A program made the translations under genes and the position numbers. A stretch of 64,000 nt of DNA from an uncultured Desulfobacter sp. (GTDB lineage Bacteria; Desulfobacterota; Desulfobacteria; Desulfobacterales; Desulfobacteraceae). A model generated the notes under the pieces. It had not been told where the DNA came from, did no database searches, and saw only the letters and a program-made list of their open reading frames with translations. Below are positions 17,977 through 27,323 of the stretch, piece by piece (within the stretch, counting starts at the first letter, position 1; each line of letters starts with the position of its first letter). Where the stretch lies: positions 248,001 to 312,000 of the forward strand of contig NZ_OY761440.1 in NCBI RefSeq assembly GCF_963664415.1. The letters are read 5' to 3'.

Positions 17977-18508
17977 TACGTCTCTTGTTTTACTGCTGAT
18001 GCTGTTGTTTCTTCTCACACAGGTATCCTTTGCAGCCCAAGAGGATAAACCCGCCGATACAAGCAGGCCTCCGGCTGATCTGAAAATCACTTCGGATAAA
18101 ATGATCGCCAGCAAAGACCACTCCATGGTTGAATTTATAGGAAAAGTTAAAGCGGTCCGGGCAGACAGTGTACTCTTAGCCGATTCGGTCAAAGTATTTT
18201 TTCATACCTCAGAGACCAAAAAGGAAGGCCAGTCAAACGTAAAACGAATTCTTGCCACAGGCAATGTTGAATATACTGAAGGAGAACGCAAAGCATTCTC
18301 GGATCAGGCGGATTATGATACCGCAGACCAGATACTCGTGCTCACCGGAGATCAAGCACGTTTGCTTACGGGAAAAAGCTGGATCACCGGCAAAAAAATC
18401 ACCCTCTTTAAGGCCCAGGACCGGGTAGTTGTGGAAAGTAGCGAAAAAACCAGAGTTGAAGCTTTTTTTGATGCTGAAGACCAGAACGGGTCTTTGGATA
18501 AGCCGTAA
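17945..18508 (+). CDS. lptA: LPS transport periplasmic protein LptA
   Basis: A 187-residue periplasmic OstA-family protein with a signal peptide ending at VSFA-AQ and repeated beta-strands, for example LKITSDKMIASKDHSMVEF and VKRILATGNVEYTEG. It forms the bridge carrying LPS to the outer membrane. The start is GTG 17945 with a GAAGGA ribosome site inside lptC. It is followed by lptB four bases after its stop. Confidence 0.9.
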   Translation: MKKVKIQTCYSTSLVLLLMLLFLLTQVSFAAQEDKPADTSRPPADLKITSDKMIASKDHSMVEFIGKVKAVRADSVLLADSVKVFFHTSETKKEGQSNVKRILATGNVEYTEGERKAFSDQADYDTADQILVLTGDQARLLTGKSWITGKKITLFKAQDRVVVESSEKTRVEAFFDAEDQNGSLDKP

Positions 18509-18512
18509 ACTT

Positions 18513-19235
18513 ATGAGCCGACTGGTACTGGAAAACCTTGTAAAGACCTATGGTGGTAAAACCGTAGTGGATCAGGTCAGCCTGTCTGTGGACCAGGGAC
18601 AGGTAACTGGACTTTTAGGCCCCAACGGTGCCGGCAAGACCACCACGTTCTATATGACTGTTGGCATGATCCGTCCGGAAAAAGGCACCGTTCACCTTGA
18701 CGGGGAGGATATCACCCGGCACCCCATGTATATTAGGGCCAGAAAGGGTATTGGGTACCTTCCCCAGGAGACATCTGTATTCAAAAAACTAACGGTCAGG
18801 GAAAATATAACGGCCATTCTGGAGGTCATTGACAAGAAAGTCATGAATATCAACCAGAAAGCTGAAAGCCTGATGGAAGAACTTGGAATTTTATCTTTAT
18901 CCGGTCAAAAGGCAGCATCCCTGTCCGGTGGAGAGCGCCGCCGCCTGGAGATTTCAAGGGTGCTTGCCACAGACCCATTATTTATCCTGTTGGACGAACC
19001 CTTTGCCGGCATTGATCCTTTGGCTGTCATTGACATCCAGCAGATCATATCCCAGCTTACGGACAAAGGTATCGGCGTATTGATATCAGACCACAATGTC
19101 AGGGAAACATTAGGCGTATGCGACACAGCTTACATCATGAGCCAGGGCGTGGTTATGGAATCAGGTCCGCCAGAAAAAATTATTTCAAGCAAAGTAGCCA
19201 AACGAATTTACCTGGGAGACAACTTTAGACTTTAA
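18513..19235 (+). CDS. lptB: LPS export ATPase LptB
   Basis: A 241-residue ABC ATPase driving LPS extraction with LptF/LptG. Walker A is GPNGAGKT (36-43), the signature is LSGGERRRLEI, and Walker B runs LLDEPFAGIDP, the LptB form. GYLPQETSVFKKLTV is the Q-loop region. ATG 18513 is preferred over an upstream in-frame ATG within lptA. LptF and LptG are not in this window. Confidence 0.96.
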   Translation: MSRLVLENLVKTYGGKTVVDQVSLSVDQGQVTGLLGPNGAGKTTTFYMTVGMIRPEKGTVHLDGEDITRHPMYIRARKGIGYLPQETSVFKKLTVRENITAILEVIDKKVMNINQKAESLMEELGILSLSGQKAASLSGGERRRLEISRVLATDPLFILLDEPFAGIDPLAVIDIQQIISQLTDKGIGVLISDHNVRETLGVCDTAYIMSQGVVMESGPPEKIISSKVAKRIYLGDNFRL

Positions 19236-19237
19236 TC

Positions 19238-20680
19238 ATGGAACTTGGATTACAACAAAGCCTTGCACTGACGCAACAGCTGGTCATGACGCCCCAGCTC
19301 CAGCAAGCCATTAAACTACTCCAGCTGTCCCGGCTTGAACTTGCCGAAATGATCCAGCAAGAAATGGAGCAAAATCCGGCACTTGAAGAAGTCTCCACGG
19401 AAGACACCTCTGACAAAGCCATCACGGCCCAGGAAACCCAAACCCCGGAAACGGAAACCGAAGCTCCTGTCAAGGAAGTCACCATTGAAGAACGGGTGCC
19501 CTCGGATACGGATTGGGAAAATTATATCAATGAATATAACTCCACCGGCAGAATTCATATGGAGGCTGAAAGCAGTGAAGCCCCAAATTACGAAGCATTT
19601 ACATCCGAGAAGCAAACCCTTGAAGCGCATTTAAAGTGGCAATTGATGCTTTCGGACTTGCCCGACAAAAAGGAACGTCTTGGCCATGTCATCATCGGCA
19701 ACCTGAACCGGGACGGGTATTTATGCGCTGATGTGGAAGAACTGGCCCAAACTGCCGAGGCCGACATCCAAACCGTTGAAGAGGTGCTGGCCTTGCTCCA
19801 GACCTTTGACCCGCCAGGAATATGTGCCAGAAACCTGTGCGAGACACTTTTGATTCAGGTCCGGCAACTTGGCATTGAAAATGAAATCATCACCCGGATC
19901 ATTACGGATCATTTAAAAAACCTTGAAAATAGAAACAGCAAAAAAATTGCCAAGGCCCTTAAAATTTCTGTTGAGGATGTAAGGGCCGCAGTAAAAATCA
20001 TCCAGTTTCTTGAACCCAAACCCGGCAGAAAATTTGCCACTGAGGAACCTGCCTACATTACCCCTGACATATATGTTTACAAAGTTGGTGATGATTTCAA
20101 AATTGTTATGAACGATGACGGCCTTCCCAAACTAAAAATTTCAAGATTCTACAGGGAGGCTGTGGCCACCGGCAAAAAAATCCCCAAGGAGACCAAAACC
20201 TATCTCAATGAAAAGATGCAGTCCGCCTCCTGGCTGATAAAATCCATCCATCAGCGCCAGAAAACCATCTACCTTGTCATGGAAAGCATCATAAAATTTC
20301 AAAGGGAATTTTTTGAAAAGGGCATTGCCTATCTGCGGCCTTTGATTCTCAAGGACATTGCCGAAGATATTGAAATGCATGAGTCTACGATCAGCCGGGT
20401 GACCACCAACAAATACGCCTACACCCCCCAGGGACTGTTTGAGTTGAAATATTTTTTCAACAGCTCCATAGAACGACTTGACGGCCCTTCCATGGCATCA
20501 GCCAGCGTCAAGGAGAGGATAAGGCAACTCATTGACAATGAAGATCCAAACGCCCCTTTAAGTGATGATAAAATCGCCGCAATTCTGCAAGAATCAGACA
20601 TTCAGATTGCCCGGCGAACCGTGGCAAAATACAGAAAAGTGCTTAATATTCTGCCGTCAAATAAACGAAAACAACTATAG
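19238..20680 (+). CDS. rpoN: RNA polymerase sigma-54 factor
   Basis: A 480-residue sigma-54. Region I starts with the glutamine-rich LQQSLALTQQLVMTPQLQQA and is followed by an acidic region II (about 50-90). The core-binding and helix-turn-helix regions include LKDIAEDIEMHESTISRVT, and the RpoN box ARRTVAKYR lies at 458-466. It recognises -24/-12 promoters such as the one upstream of pilA here. It starts two bases after lptB, which matches the conserved lptB-rpoN-hpf-ptsN order. Confidence 0.97.
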   Translation: MELGLQQSLALTQQLVMTPQLQQAIKLLQLSRLELAEMIQQEMEQNPALEEVSTEDTSDKAITAQETQTPETETEAPVKEVTIEERVPSDTDWENYINEYNSTGRIHMEAESSEAPNYEAFTSEKQTLEAHLKWQLMLSDLPDKKERLGHVIIGNLNRDGYLCADVEELAQTAEADIQTVEEVLALLQTFDPPGICARNLCETLLIQVRQLGIENEIITRIITDHLKNLENRNSKKIAKALKISVEDVRAAVKIIQFLEPKPGRKFATEEPAYITPDIYVYKVGDDFKIVMNDDGLPKLKISRFYREAVATGKKIPKETKTYLNEKMQSASWLIKSIHQRQKTIYLVMESIIKFQREFFEKGIAYLRPLILKDIAEDIEMHESTISRVTTNKYAYTPQGLFELKYFFNSSIERLDGPSMASASVKERIRQLIDNEDPNAPLSDDKIAAILQESDIQIARRTVAKYRKVLNILPSNKRKQL

Positions 20681-20693
20681 GGAGAGCGAATCT

Positions 20694-21227
20694 ATGCAGG
20701 TCACCATCACGTTCAAAAAAATAGAAGCATCTGATGCCCTCAAGTCCTATGTAAATAAAAAGCTTAAACGGTTTGATAAAATGTTGGATGGCCCGGCTGA
20801 TGCAAATGTGGTCTTAAGCATTGAAAAAATAAGACATATTGCCGAAATCACTTTAACCAGCGGCGCACTTAACATCCATGCAAAGGAATCGTCCGAAAGC
20901 ATGTATGCCACCATTGATATTTTAGCGGATAAAGTGAAAAGTCAAATAACAAAGCACAAGGAAAAAGAAAAAAAACACATGTCAGGCAACAAGGCGAGCC
21001 TAACGGATACCCGGGAGTTCAGTCTTGAGGAACCACTGCCCGTGGACATGAGAGATATTATTGAAGAACCCCTTGAAACAAAACCTATGGACATCGAAGA
21101 TGCGGTGATTGAACTGGAATCGGGCAAAAAATCTTTTTATGTTTTTATGAATGCCCGCACAGAACAAGTCAATGTGATCTATAAACACAATAACGGTAAA
21201 TTGGGACTTATCGCCCCCCAAGGATAG
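20694..21227 (+). CDS. hpf: ribosome hibernation promoting factor, long form
   Basis: A 177-residue protein of the YfiA/HPF family. The N-terminal domain (1-100, MQVTITFKKIEASDALKSYV) binds the 30S subunit. After an acidic linker the C-terminal 55 residues (KSFYVFMNARTEQVNVIYKH) form the dimerisation domain of long HPF, which makes 100S ribosomes in one step. ATG 20694 has a GGAGAG ribosome site; the longer in-frame reading lies in rpoN. Confidence 0.93.
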   Translation: MQVTITFKKIEASDALKSYVNKKLKRFDKMLDGPADANVVLSIEKIRHIAEITLTSGALNIHAKESSESMYATIDILADKVKSQITKHKEKEKKHMSGNKASLTDTREFSLEEPLPVDMRDIIEEPLETKPMDIEDAVIELESGKKSFYVFMNARTEQVNVIYKHNNGKLGLIAPQG

Positions 21228-21241
21228 GATGGTCGGAACCA

Positions 21242-21700
21242 ATGAAAATCAGTGACATTCTAAAGCTGGACGCTATTATCGCAGACCTGAAAGCGAAAAA
21301 CAAAACAGAAGCCATAGAAGAACTGTCCCAGGCTGTTTCACCGGTGGCAGGCGCAGAAGCAGAAGATGTCTCAGCTGTCCTGCTGGAACGGGAGCACTTG
21401 GGCTCCACAGGTATCGGCGGCGGCATCGCCATTCCCCACGGCAAGCTGGAGACGGTTAAGTCCATCGCGGTGGGATTTGGGCGCAGCATCAAAGGCATTG
21501 AGTTTAACTCCTTGGACAACCGGCCGGTCCATCTTTTCTTTCTGCTTTTAACACCCGAACATTCCACAGGGGGGCATTTAAAAGTACTGGCCCAGATTTC
21601 AAAGCTGCTGAAAATGGATCAATTTAAAGAACGCCTGCTTTCAGCAGGTTCTCAAGAACAAATTCATCAGATCATTTTGGAGAATGACGAAGAATTTTGA
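21242..21700 (+). CDS. ptsN: PTS EIIA nitrogen-regulatory protein
   Basis: A 152-residue EIIA of the fructose/mannitol superfamily. The phosphorylatable histidine is H66 in GGGIAIPHGKLE. PtsN is regulatory, not transporting, and responds to nitrogen and potassium status in proteobacteria. It lies between hpf and rapZ. EI-Ntr and NPr are not visible in the window. Confidence 0.92.
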   Translation: MKISDILKLDAIIADLKAKNKTEAIEELSQAVSPVAGAEAEDVSAVLLEREHLGSTGIGGGIAIPHGKLETVKSIAVGFGRSIKGIEFNSLDNRPVHLFFLLLTPEHSTGGHLKVLAQISKLLKMDQFKERLLSAGSQEQIHQIILENDEEF

Positions 21701-21702
21701 CA

Positions 21703-22584
21703 ATGGAAAACCTCAAGGTTTATATCATCACCGGCATATCAGGCTCCGGAAAGACAACCGTTGCCCAGGCATTTGAAGATGCTAGCTTTTATTGCATTGA
21801 CAACATGCCCATGGCACTTGTGCCCAAGGTGCTCGAACTGCCCTTAGGAGAAAGCGCTAAGGTCAAAGGTGCTGCCTTTGTGATGGATATGAGGTCAAAA
21901 ACCTTCTTAAGTACATTTGTTTCAGGTGTCTCAGCTATAGAGGATATGGGACTTTCCCCGTTCATCATATTTCTTGAAGCTGACACCCAAACTTTGGTCA
22001 AACGGTTTAGCCAGACCCGCCGGCACCATCCCCTGGGGGACGAAAAGAACCTTTTGGACAGCATAAGGTCTGAAAAACAGGGCATGGCCGCCATCCGGAA
22101 ATTAGCCCACCGGATCATCGACACTTCTAATTTCAATGTGCATCAGCTTAAGGCAGAAATACAAAGTCTCGTATCCAAGGATATCGGTTCCGAAAGTTTC
22201 ATGAAACTGAATATCATGTCTTTTGGGTATAAATACGGCATCCCGGTAGATGCAGATATTGTGGTGGATCTACGGTTTCTGGCCAATCCCTATTTTGTGC
22301 CCGAACTCAAAGCCCATAACGGAGAGTCTGATGCGGTAAAAGCCTTTGTTCTGGAAAATGGGGAAACCAAAACCTTTTTAAAAAAATATAACGACCTTAT
22401 TGACTATCTCATTCCATTATATAAAAAAGAAAACAAGGCGTACCTAACACTCGCTTTGGGCTGTACCGGTGGCCGCCACCGCAGTGTCGCTATTTCCCGA
22501 GCCGTATTTGAACGGCTATTGAAAAAAGGCTTGAATCCAAGCTTGCGACACAGAGATATAGATAAAGACATCAAAGAATTATAA
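21703..22584 (+). CDS. rapZ: RNase adapter / P-loop nucleotide-binding protein RapZ
   Basis: A 293-residue P-loop ATPase/GTPase of the RapZ/YvcJ family. Walker A is GISGSGKTT (about 11-19), with CIDNMP and later TRRHHPLG. The C-terminal domain has the conserved GCTGGRHRSVAISR block. In E. coli RapZ directs RNase E to GlmZ to control amino-sugar synthesis. ATG 21703 lies just after the ptsN stop; a TTG six bases upstream is an alternative. Confidence 0.93.
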   Translation: MENLKVYIITGISGSGKTTVAQAFEDASFYCIDNMPMALVPKVLELPLGESAKVKGAAFVMDMRSKTFLSTFVSGVSAIEDMGLSPFIIFLEADTQTLVKRFSQTRRHHPLGDEKNLLDSIRSEKQGMAAIRKLAHRIIDTSNFNVHQLKAEIQSLVSKDIGSESFMKLNIMSFGYKYGIPVDADIVVDLRFLANPYFVPELKAHNGESDAVKAFVLENGETKTFLKKYNDLIDYLIPLYKKENKAYLTLALGCTGGRHRSVAISRAVFERLLKKGLNPSLRHRDIDKDIKEL

Positions 22585-22594
22585 CAGGCAAATT

Positions 22595-23014
22595 ATGACG
22601 GGAATTTTAATTGTCACCCATGCCAATTTGGGTGCAGCATTAATTGATACCCTGGAGTTTATTCTGGGGGCAAAGCAAGAAAAATTAGGCACCATATCCA
22701 TAGACATCAAACAGGACCCGGAAAGTCTGCGAAATAAAATCAAACGGGGCATTAAGGATGTCTATTGCGAAAATGGGGTTATTATTTTAACCGACATGTT
22801 CGGTGGTACACCTTCAAACCTGGCCTATGCCTTTCTTGAAGAAGGAAAGGTGGAGGTAATTTCAGGCGTCAACCTGCCCATTCTTCTCAAAGCCGTCACA
22901 ACCCGGGAGAAAATGGAGATCAAAGAATTGACTGCAGCCCTGATTGAACATGGGAAAAAAAGCATTTCCCTTGCCAGCGACATTCTGAAAGGGACCAGTC
23001 GGTCCCTATCCTAA
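22595..23014 (+). CDS. PTS EIIA, mannose/fructose family
   Basis: A 139-residue EIIA(Man) domain protein. The phospho-histidine is H9 in ILIVTHANLG, and DMFGGTPSNLA is the second signature. No EIIB, EIIC or EIID gene is adjacent, so in this ptsN-rapZ setting it is more likely part of a regulatory phosphorelay than a sugar transporter. It is the last gene of the kdsA operon. Confidence 0.85.
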   Translation: MTGILIVTHANLGAALIDTLEFILGAKQEKLGTISIDIKQDPESLRNKIKRGIKDVYCENGVIILTDMFGGTPSNLAYAFLEEGKVEVISGVNLPILLKAVTTREKMEIKELTAALIEHGKKSISLASDILKGTSRSLS

Positions 23015-23078
23015 CTTATGCCGTGCCCGTTTCCCCTCTCGGGTATGGACTTATTTTCATTTTTGAAGGAGGCGAATA

Positions 23079-24086
23079 ATGACTGTAAAAATAGGAATTA
23101 ACGGATTCGGCAGAATCGGACGCATGGTCTTTCGGGCTGCTTTGGAAAATGATGCAATTGAAGTTGCGGCCATCAATGATCTTACGGACACAGAAACCAT
23201 TGCCCACCTGCTCAAGTATGACTCTGTCCACGGAAGCCTCCCCAATGAGGTCAGCCATGGAGAGGGATTTATTGCCGTGGATGGGAAACAGATTTTAGTT
23301 ACCGCGTTAAAGGATCCTGCCCAGATTGCCTGGGCGGATGCCGGTGTGGACATTGTTCTGGAATGCACCGGTCTTTTCAGAAACCGCGAAACCGCGGGCA
23401 AGCACCTTGAAGGCGGTGCCAAAAAAGTCATTATTTCAGCGCCGGCCAAGGATCCGGATGTTACCATTGTCATGGGCGTGAACCATGAGGATTATGACCC
23501 TGGTACCCATCATATTCTATCTAATGCCTCCTGCACCACCAACTGCCTGGCGCCCGTAGCCAAAGTACTGCTGGAAAATTTCGGCGTTGTATGCGGACTG
23601 ATGACCACGATCCACTCTTACACAGGAGACCAGCGCCTGCTTGACTTCCCACATAAGGATTTGCGCCGGGCAAGGGCCGCGGCTTTGTCCATGATTCCTA
23701 CCACAACAGGTGCAGCCAAAGCGGTTTCTTTGGTTTTGCCTGAGCTTGAAGGCAAACTCAACGGCCTTGCGGTGAGGGTTCCAACACCCAATGTATCCCT
23801 TGTGGATCTGGTGATCACCACCGAAAAAAAAGATCTAACCAAGGAGATGGTCAACCAAGCCCTTAAAAAAGCATCAGAGACGAACCTGAAGGGATATTTG
23901 GGATATGTTGAAAAACCCCTGGTATCCATTGACCACAACTCCTGCCCGCTTTCTTCCATTGTTGATGCATCCTGCACGGATGTCATTAATGGAGAGATGG
24001 TAAAAATATTTTCATGGTACGACAATGAGGCCGGTTACTCACACCGTATGGTTGATCTGACCCAAATGGTGGGCAGCGCCCTTTAG
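23079..24086 (+). CDS. gap: glyceraldehyde-3-phosphate dehydrogenase, type I
   Basis: A 335-residue NAD-dependent GAPDH. The Rossmann motif INGFGRIGR is at the N-terminus, catalytic C152 sits in SNASCTTNCLAPV, and the ending SWYDNEAGYSHRMVDL is standard. A strong AAGGAGG ribosome site precedes ATG 23079. It is 11 bases upstream of tpiA, forming a lower-glycolysis/gluconeogenesis pair. Confidence 0.96.
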   Translation: MTVKIGINGFGRIGRMVFRAALENDAIEVAAINDLTDTETIAHLLKYDSVHGSLPNEVSHGEGFIAVDGKQILVTALKDPAQIAWADAGVDIVLECTGLFRNRETAGKHLEGGAKKVIISAPAKDPDVTIVMGVNHEDYDPGTHHILSNASCTTNCLAPVAKVLLENFGVVCGLMTTIHSYTGDQRLLDFPHKDLRRARAAALSMIPTTTGAAKAVSLVLPELEGKLNGLAVRVPTPNVSLVDLVITTEKKDLTKEMVNQALKKASETNLKGYLGYVEKPLVSIDHNSCPLSSIVDASCTDVINGEMVKIFSWYDNEAGYSHRMVDLTQMVGSAL

Positions 24087-24097
24087 AGGAGAAATAC

Positions 24098-24853
24098 ATG
24101 ACAAGAATTCCACTGATTGCCGGCAACTGGAAAATGTACAAGACCGGTACCCAGGCCGTTGCTGCAGCCAAACAACTGGCAGAATTAGCCCAAGGAGTAA
24201 ATGGGGTTGATATTATGATTGCCCCCACAGCACTGTCGCTGCCGCTGGTCGCTGCGGCTCTGGGCAAAGACTCCCGGGTCCGGCTGGGAGCACAGAACAT
24301 TTACCCAGGCAAAGAAGGTGCTTTCACAGGCGAAGTATCCGGGGAGATGATAAAGGATGCCGGTGCGGACTATGTTATCATCGGTCATTCCGAACGTAGA
24401 CAGTTCTTTGGAGAAACGGATGAAAGCGTTTCAATTAAAATCCGTGCAGCCCTTGATGCACAACTTACCCCTGTGATGTGCATCGGAGAGACCGAAAGCC
24501 AGCGGGAAGCGGATAAAACGTTTTTTATCCTTGACAAACAGATATCAGATGGGTTAAAAGGCTTTGATCTTGAGGAACTTGATCCCCTTATTCTGGCTTA
24601 CGAGCCGGTTTGGGCAATCGGTACCGGAAAGACAGCAGGACCAGATCAGGTAAAAGAGGTACATAAATTTTTACGAAACCTGATCAAAGAGAAATACACA
24701 GAAGGCCTGGCAGCAAAGATCCGGATTTTATACGGTGGATCGGTTAAACCCGGCAACATCAAAGAGCTGATGCAACTTGAAGATGTAGATGGTGCATTGG
24801 TTGGTGGCGCGAGCCTTAACCCGGAAGATTTTAATAAAATTATTAGATTTTAG
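24098..24853 (+). CDS. tpiA: triose-phosphate isomerase
   Basis: A 251-residue TIM-barrel enzyme with K12 (GNWKM), the electrophile H97 (IIGHSERR), catalytic E169 (AYEPVWAIGTG) and the phosphate-binding GGSV and GGAS turns. It is in an operon with gap and secG, an arrangement common in many bacteria. Confidence 0.97.
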   Translation: MTRIPLIAGNWKMYKTGTQAVAAAKQLAELAQGVNGVDIMIAPTALSLPLVAAALGKDSRVRLGAQNIYPGKEGAFTGEVSGEMIKDAGADYVIIGHSERRQFFGETDESVSIKIRAALDAQLTPVMCIGETESQREADKTFFILDKQISDGLKGFDLEELDPLILAYEPVWAIGTGKTAGPDQVKEVHKFLRNLIKEKYTEGLAAKIRILYGGSVKPGNIKELMQLEDVDGALVGGASLNPEDFNKIIRF

Positions 24854-24864
24854 AATGATATAAT

Positions 24865-25161
24865 ATGACAGCCATTTTAGTAACAATACATGTAGCAGTT
24901 TGCATTTTTCTGATACTTGTCGTGCTGTTGCAGACCGGTAAAGGCGCAGAGATGGGTGTGTCCATGGGTGGCGCAGGAAGTCAGGCCCTTTTCGGAGCTG
25001 CTGGCCCTGCAAATATCCTGACCAAAATTACCACGGCCGTGGCCATTATCTTCATGATCACGTCACTGAGCCTGGCTTATATGTCAGGTCATCAGTCACA
25101 GTCCAGTGTTATGAAGGCCCCCCCTGCTTCCGCAGCACAAGAGGTACCGGCAGCAGAATGA
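24865..25161 (+). CDS. secG: preprotein translocase subunit SecG
   Basis: A 98-residue protein with two membrane helices (about 4-22 and 52-72). The conserved loop between them includes LLQTGKGAEMG and GAGSQALFGA. It supports SecYE-dependent export. It follows tpiA by 11 bases and precedes a tRNA-Leu gene by 17 bases, the usual tpiA-secG-tRNA(Leu) layout. Confidence 0.95.
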   Translation: MTAILVTIHVAVCIFLILVVLLQTGKGAEMGVSMGGAGSQALFGAAGPANILTKITTAVAIIFMITSLSLAYMSGHQSQSSVMKAPPASAAQEVPAAE

Positions 25162-25178
25162 TTAAGAATAAATTTTTT

Positions 25179-25263
25179 GCCGAAGTGGTGGAATAGGTAG
25201 ACACGCACGCTTGAGGGGCGTGTGGGGAGACCCGTGGGAGTTCAAATCTCCCCTTCGGCACCA
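25179..25263 (+). tRNA. tRNA-Leu (GAG anticodon)
   Basis: An 85-base class II tRNA. The acceptor stem GCCGAAG pairs with CTTCGGC and the encoded end is ACCA (25260-25263). The anticodon stem CACGC/GCGTG holds the loop TTGAGGG with anticodon GAG at 25213-25215. A long variable arm and GTTCAAAT T-loop complete it. Confidence 0.96.
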
Positions 25264-25270
25264 AAAATAC

Positions 25271-25304
25271 AAAGCCGCGGCAATTATGCCGCGGCTTTTT
25301 TTTT
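25271..25304 (+). terminator. strong intrinsic terminator after tRNA-Leu
   Basis: A perfect 12-bp stem (25271-25282 with 25287-25298) closes a four-base ATTA loop and runs straight into a T tract of at least nine bases. It would end the gap-tpiA-secG-tRNA transcript. Confidence 0.92.
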
Positions 25305-25390
25305 AGGGACCTAAGAAAAAAAAGCCGCATAGACTGGTATGGACAAAAACAATAAAAGAAATTGTTACAAGTGCCGTTTTTTTTATGTCA

Positions 25391-25500
25391 CCTGGGAACC
25401 GGCCCACCCGAACGGCTGCAGGGCGTTAGGGTTTAAAAGCCGTCAATTACCTAGCGTCACGGTGTTCCAGTCTTCGGGAAAGCCCTGTGAATACTTCAAG
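25391..25500. ncRNA. candidate structured RNA or leader
   Basis: The 25305-25577 gap is mostly A-rich, but this 110-base stretch is GC-rich and full of complementary segments. GGCGTTAGG (25422-25430) pairs with CCTAGCGTC (25450-25458). CTGGGAAC pairs with GTTCCAG, ACGGCT with AGCCGT, CCCGAA with TTCGGG, and CAGGGC with GCCCTG. Several of these are mutually exclusive or pseudoknot-forming, as in a switching RNA. It is not a recognisable tRNA, SRP RNA, tmRNA or 6S sequence to me, and the transcribed strand is unclear. It lies 78 bases before the ClpX-like gene, so a leader role is possible. Confidence 0.35.
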
Positions 25501-25577
25501 GAAAAAAAGAAATAAAGAAACATGGTGTCGACAGTTGCGCCTTGCATTATGGTCAGACAAGCTTATTATAAAAAATT

Positions 25578-27323
25578 ATGACTTACTACAATGATGCCAC
25601 CGGGCCAGACCCGAAAAAAATCGAAAAAGAGCTGGGGGAATTTCTGAACAAAAAATTTGGTGGAAATGTCAAAATCCTGACACCATCCATCCAGCCCCAG
25701 CAGGAGATCATTACCGGCACAACACCTGAGTCCGGCAAAAAAAAGCTGATTGACTTTAATATTAAACCAGCAGAACTTATCAGCTACCTTGACCAGTACG
25801 TTGTTCGACAGGACAAGGCAAAATCGGTACTCGCCACAAAAATCTGTACCCATTTCAACCGAATCCGACACCAAGAATCCATGACCACCGAACCTTTTAA
25901 GATCACAGGAAATATTAAAAGTAATATCCTGCTGCTTGGTCCCACAGGTATTGGCAAAACCTATCTGATCAAACTTATCGCTAAAAAAATCGGAGTGCCT
26001 TTTGTAAAAGCGGACGCCACCAAATTTTCCGAAACCGGATATGTGGGTGGTGATGTAGAAGATCTGATCAGGGATTTGGTCAAAGAAGCCAAGGATGACA
26101 TTGAACTTGCGGAATGCGGCATTGTTTACATTGATGAAGTGGACAAGATTGCCGCAAGCCCCAATGTTATCGGCGCCCAGATATCCCGGACAGGGGTTCA
26201 GCGAGCCCTGCTCAAACCCATGGAAGAGACTGATGTGGATTTAAAGGTGCCGCACGATCCTGTATCCATGATGCAGGAGCTTGAGGCATTCCAGAGAACC
26301 GGGAAACGTTCGGCCAGACGTGTGAACACCGCCAATATTCTGTTTATTTTATCTGGTGCATTTTCGGGTCTGACGGATGTAGTGAGAAAACGTTTGAGCA
26401 AACAGGCCATTGGGTTTGGCGCTTCGCTTACCCATACCAGAAAAGACAATGAGCTCTTAAAAAAGACCCGGTCCGAGGATTTGGTGGCCTACGGTTTTGA
26501 ATCTGAGTTCATAGGCAGGGTGCCGGTGCGCTGCGTGCTTGATGAACTGACTCAAAAAGATCTTTTCGATATCCTGAAAATGCCCAACAACCCGGTGATC
26601 TTAAGCAAACGCCTTGATTTTAAATCATATGGCATTGATGTGCTGTTCACCGATGAAGCGTTAGAAGAGCTGGCAACAAAAGCGCACAAGGAAAATACCG
26701 GTGCCCGGGGGCTCGTATCCGTAATTGAAGAAGCCATGCTCTGCTTTGAAGAAAAACTGCCTTCTGAATCCATCGGTCAGTTTGCTGTTACAAAACAGGT
26801 GCTGACCAACCCCGAACAAGCGCTAAACGATCTTATTCAGGGCAATGACAAAGAAAAGTACCTGGCTGAATACAACAATGCTTTGGTCCTTTTTTCAGAT
26901 TACATCAGTGAGTATGTAAAAAATAACTGGAAAATCTTTTCCATCCGCCACGGCCTGACCTTAACGCAGATTCGCACAAAAATGGTGGTCCAATATTATA
27001 CGGCCCATGTCATGGAGATAGAGGATGCGGTTAAACAGGTCAAAAGATTCTATGACAACGTTAAAGAGATGGAACTGGAAATTTCCAAAAACTATGATTT
27101 AAATGTCGTGTTCGAAGAAGATGCAGCGGATTTTCTCATCCAGCAGTTTATAGAGCATAATGCAACTACGGATGAGATCCTTTCCAAAATATACACGGAT
27201 TTTTTTGACGGATTTAATCTGATCCGGGAAAAAACCGGGAAAGCAAGGTTTTTCCTGTCCAGAGAGGCATTAGCCGACCACGAAACTTACCTCAACGAGC
27301 TTATCAGAAAAGAGATAAAATGA
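25578..27323 (+). CDS. ClpX-like AAA+ ATPase with C-terminal extension
   Basis: A 581-residue ClpX-family unfoldase without the N-terminal zinc-binding domain. It keeps Walker A GPTGIGKT (121-128), the pore loop GYVG (154-157), Walker B IVYIDE (182-187) and a TGARGL sensor-2 motif. It also keeps an IGFG loop (278-281), which in ClpX docks onto ClpP. About 175 helical residues follow the AAA+ core (from about 405), which ordinary ClpX lacks. No good ribosome site precedes ATG 25578. The stop overlaps ahbC as ATGA, so it is translationally coupled to the heme genes. It is a ClpX paralogue, not the housekeeping clpX; its function is unknown to me. Confidence 0.8.
   Translation: MTYYNDATGPDPKKIEKELGEFLNKKFGGNVKILTPSIQPQQEIITGTTPESGKKKLIDFNIKPAELISYLDQYVVRQDKAKSVLATKICTHFNRIRHQESMTTEPFKITGNIKSNILLLGPTGIGKTYLIKLIAKKIGVPFVKADATKFSETGYVGGDVEDLIRDLVKEAKDDIELAECGIVYIDEVDKIAASPNVIGAQISRTGVQRALLKPMEETDVDLKVPHDPVSMMQELEAFQRTGKRSARRVNTANILFILSGAFSGLTDVVRKRLSKQAIGFGASLTHTRKDNELLKKTRSEDLVAYGFESEFIGRVPVRCVLDELTQKDLFDILKMPNNPVILSKRLDFKSYGIDVLFTDEALEELATKAHKENTGARGLVSVIEEAMLCFEEKLPSESIGQFAVTKQVLTNPEQALNDLIQGNDKEKYLAEYNNALVLFSDYISEYVKNNWKIFSIRHGLTLTQIRTKMVVQYYTAHVMEIEDAVKQVKRFYDNVKEMELEISKNYDLNVVFEEDAADFLIQQFIEHNATTDEILSKIYTDFFDGFNLIREKTGKARFFLSREALADHETYLNELIRKEIK

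Noticed and set aside
25391..25500. Candidate 6S, SRP, tmRNA or RNase P RNA
   Set aside because: Length and motifs do not match: no SRP GGAAGCAGCC, no tmRNA tRNA-like ends, no RNase P core, and no closing stem with a central bubble that I could confirm. Left as an unclassified structure.
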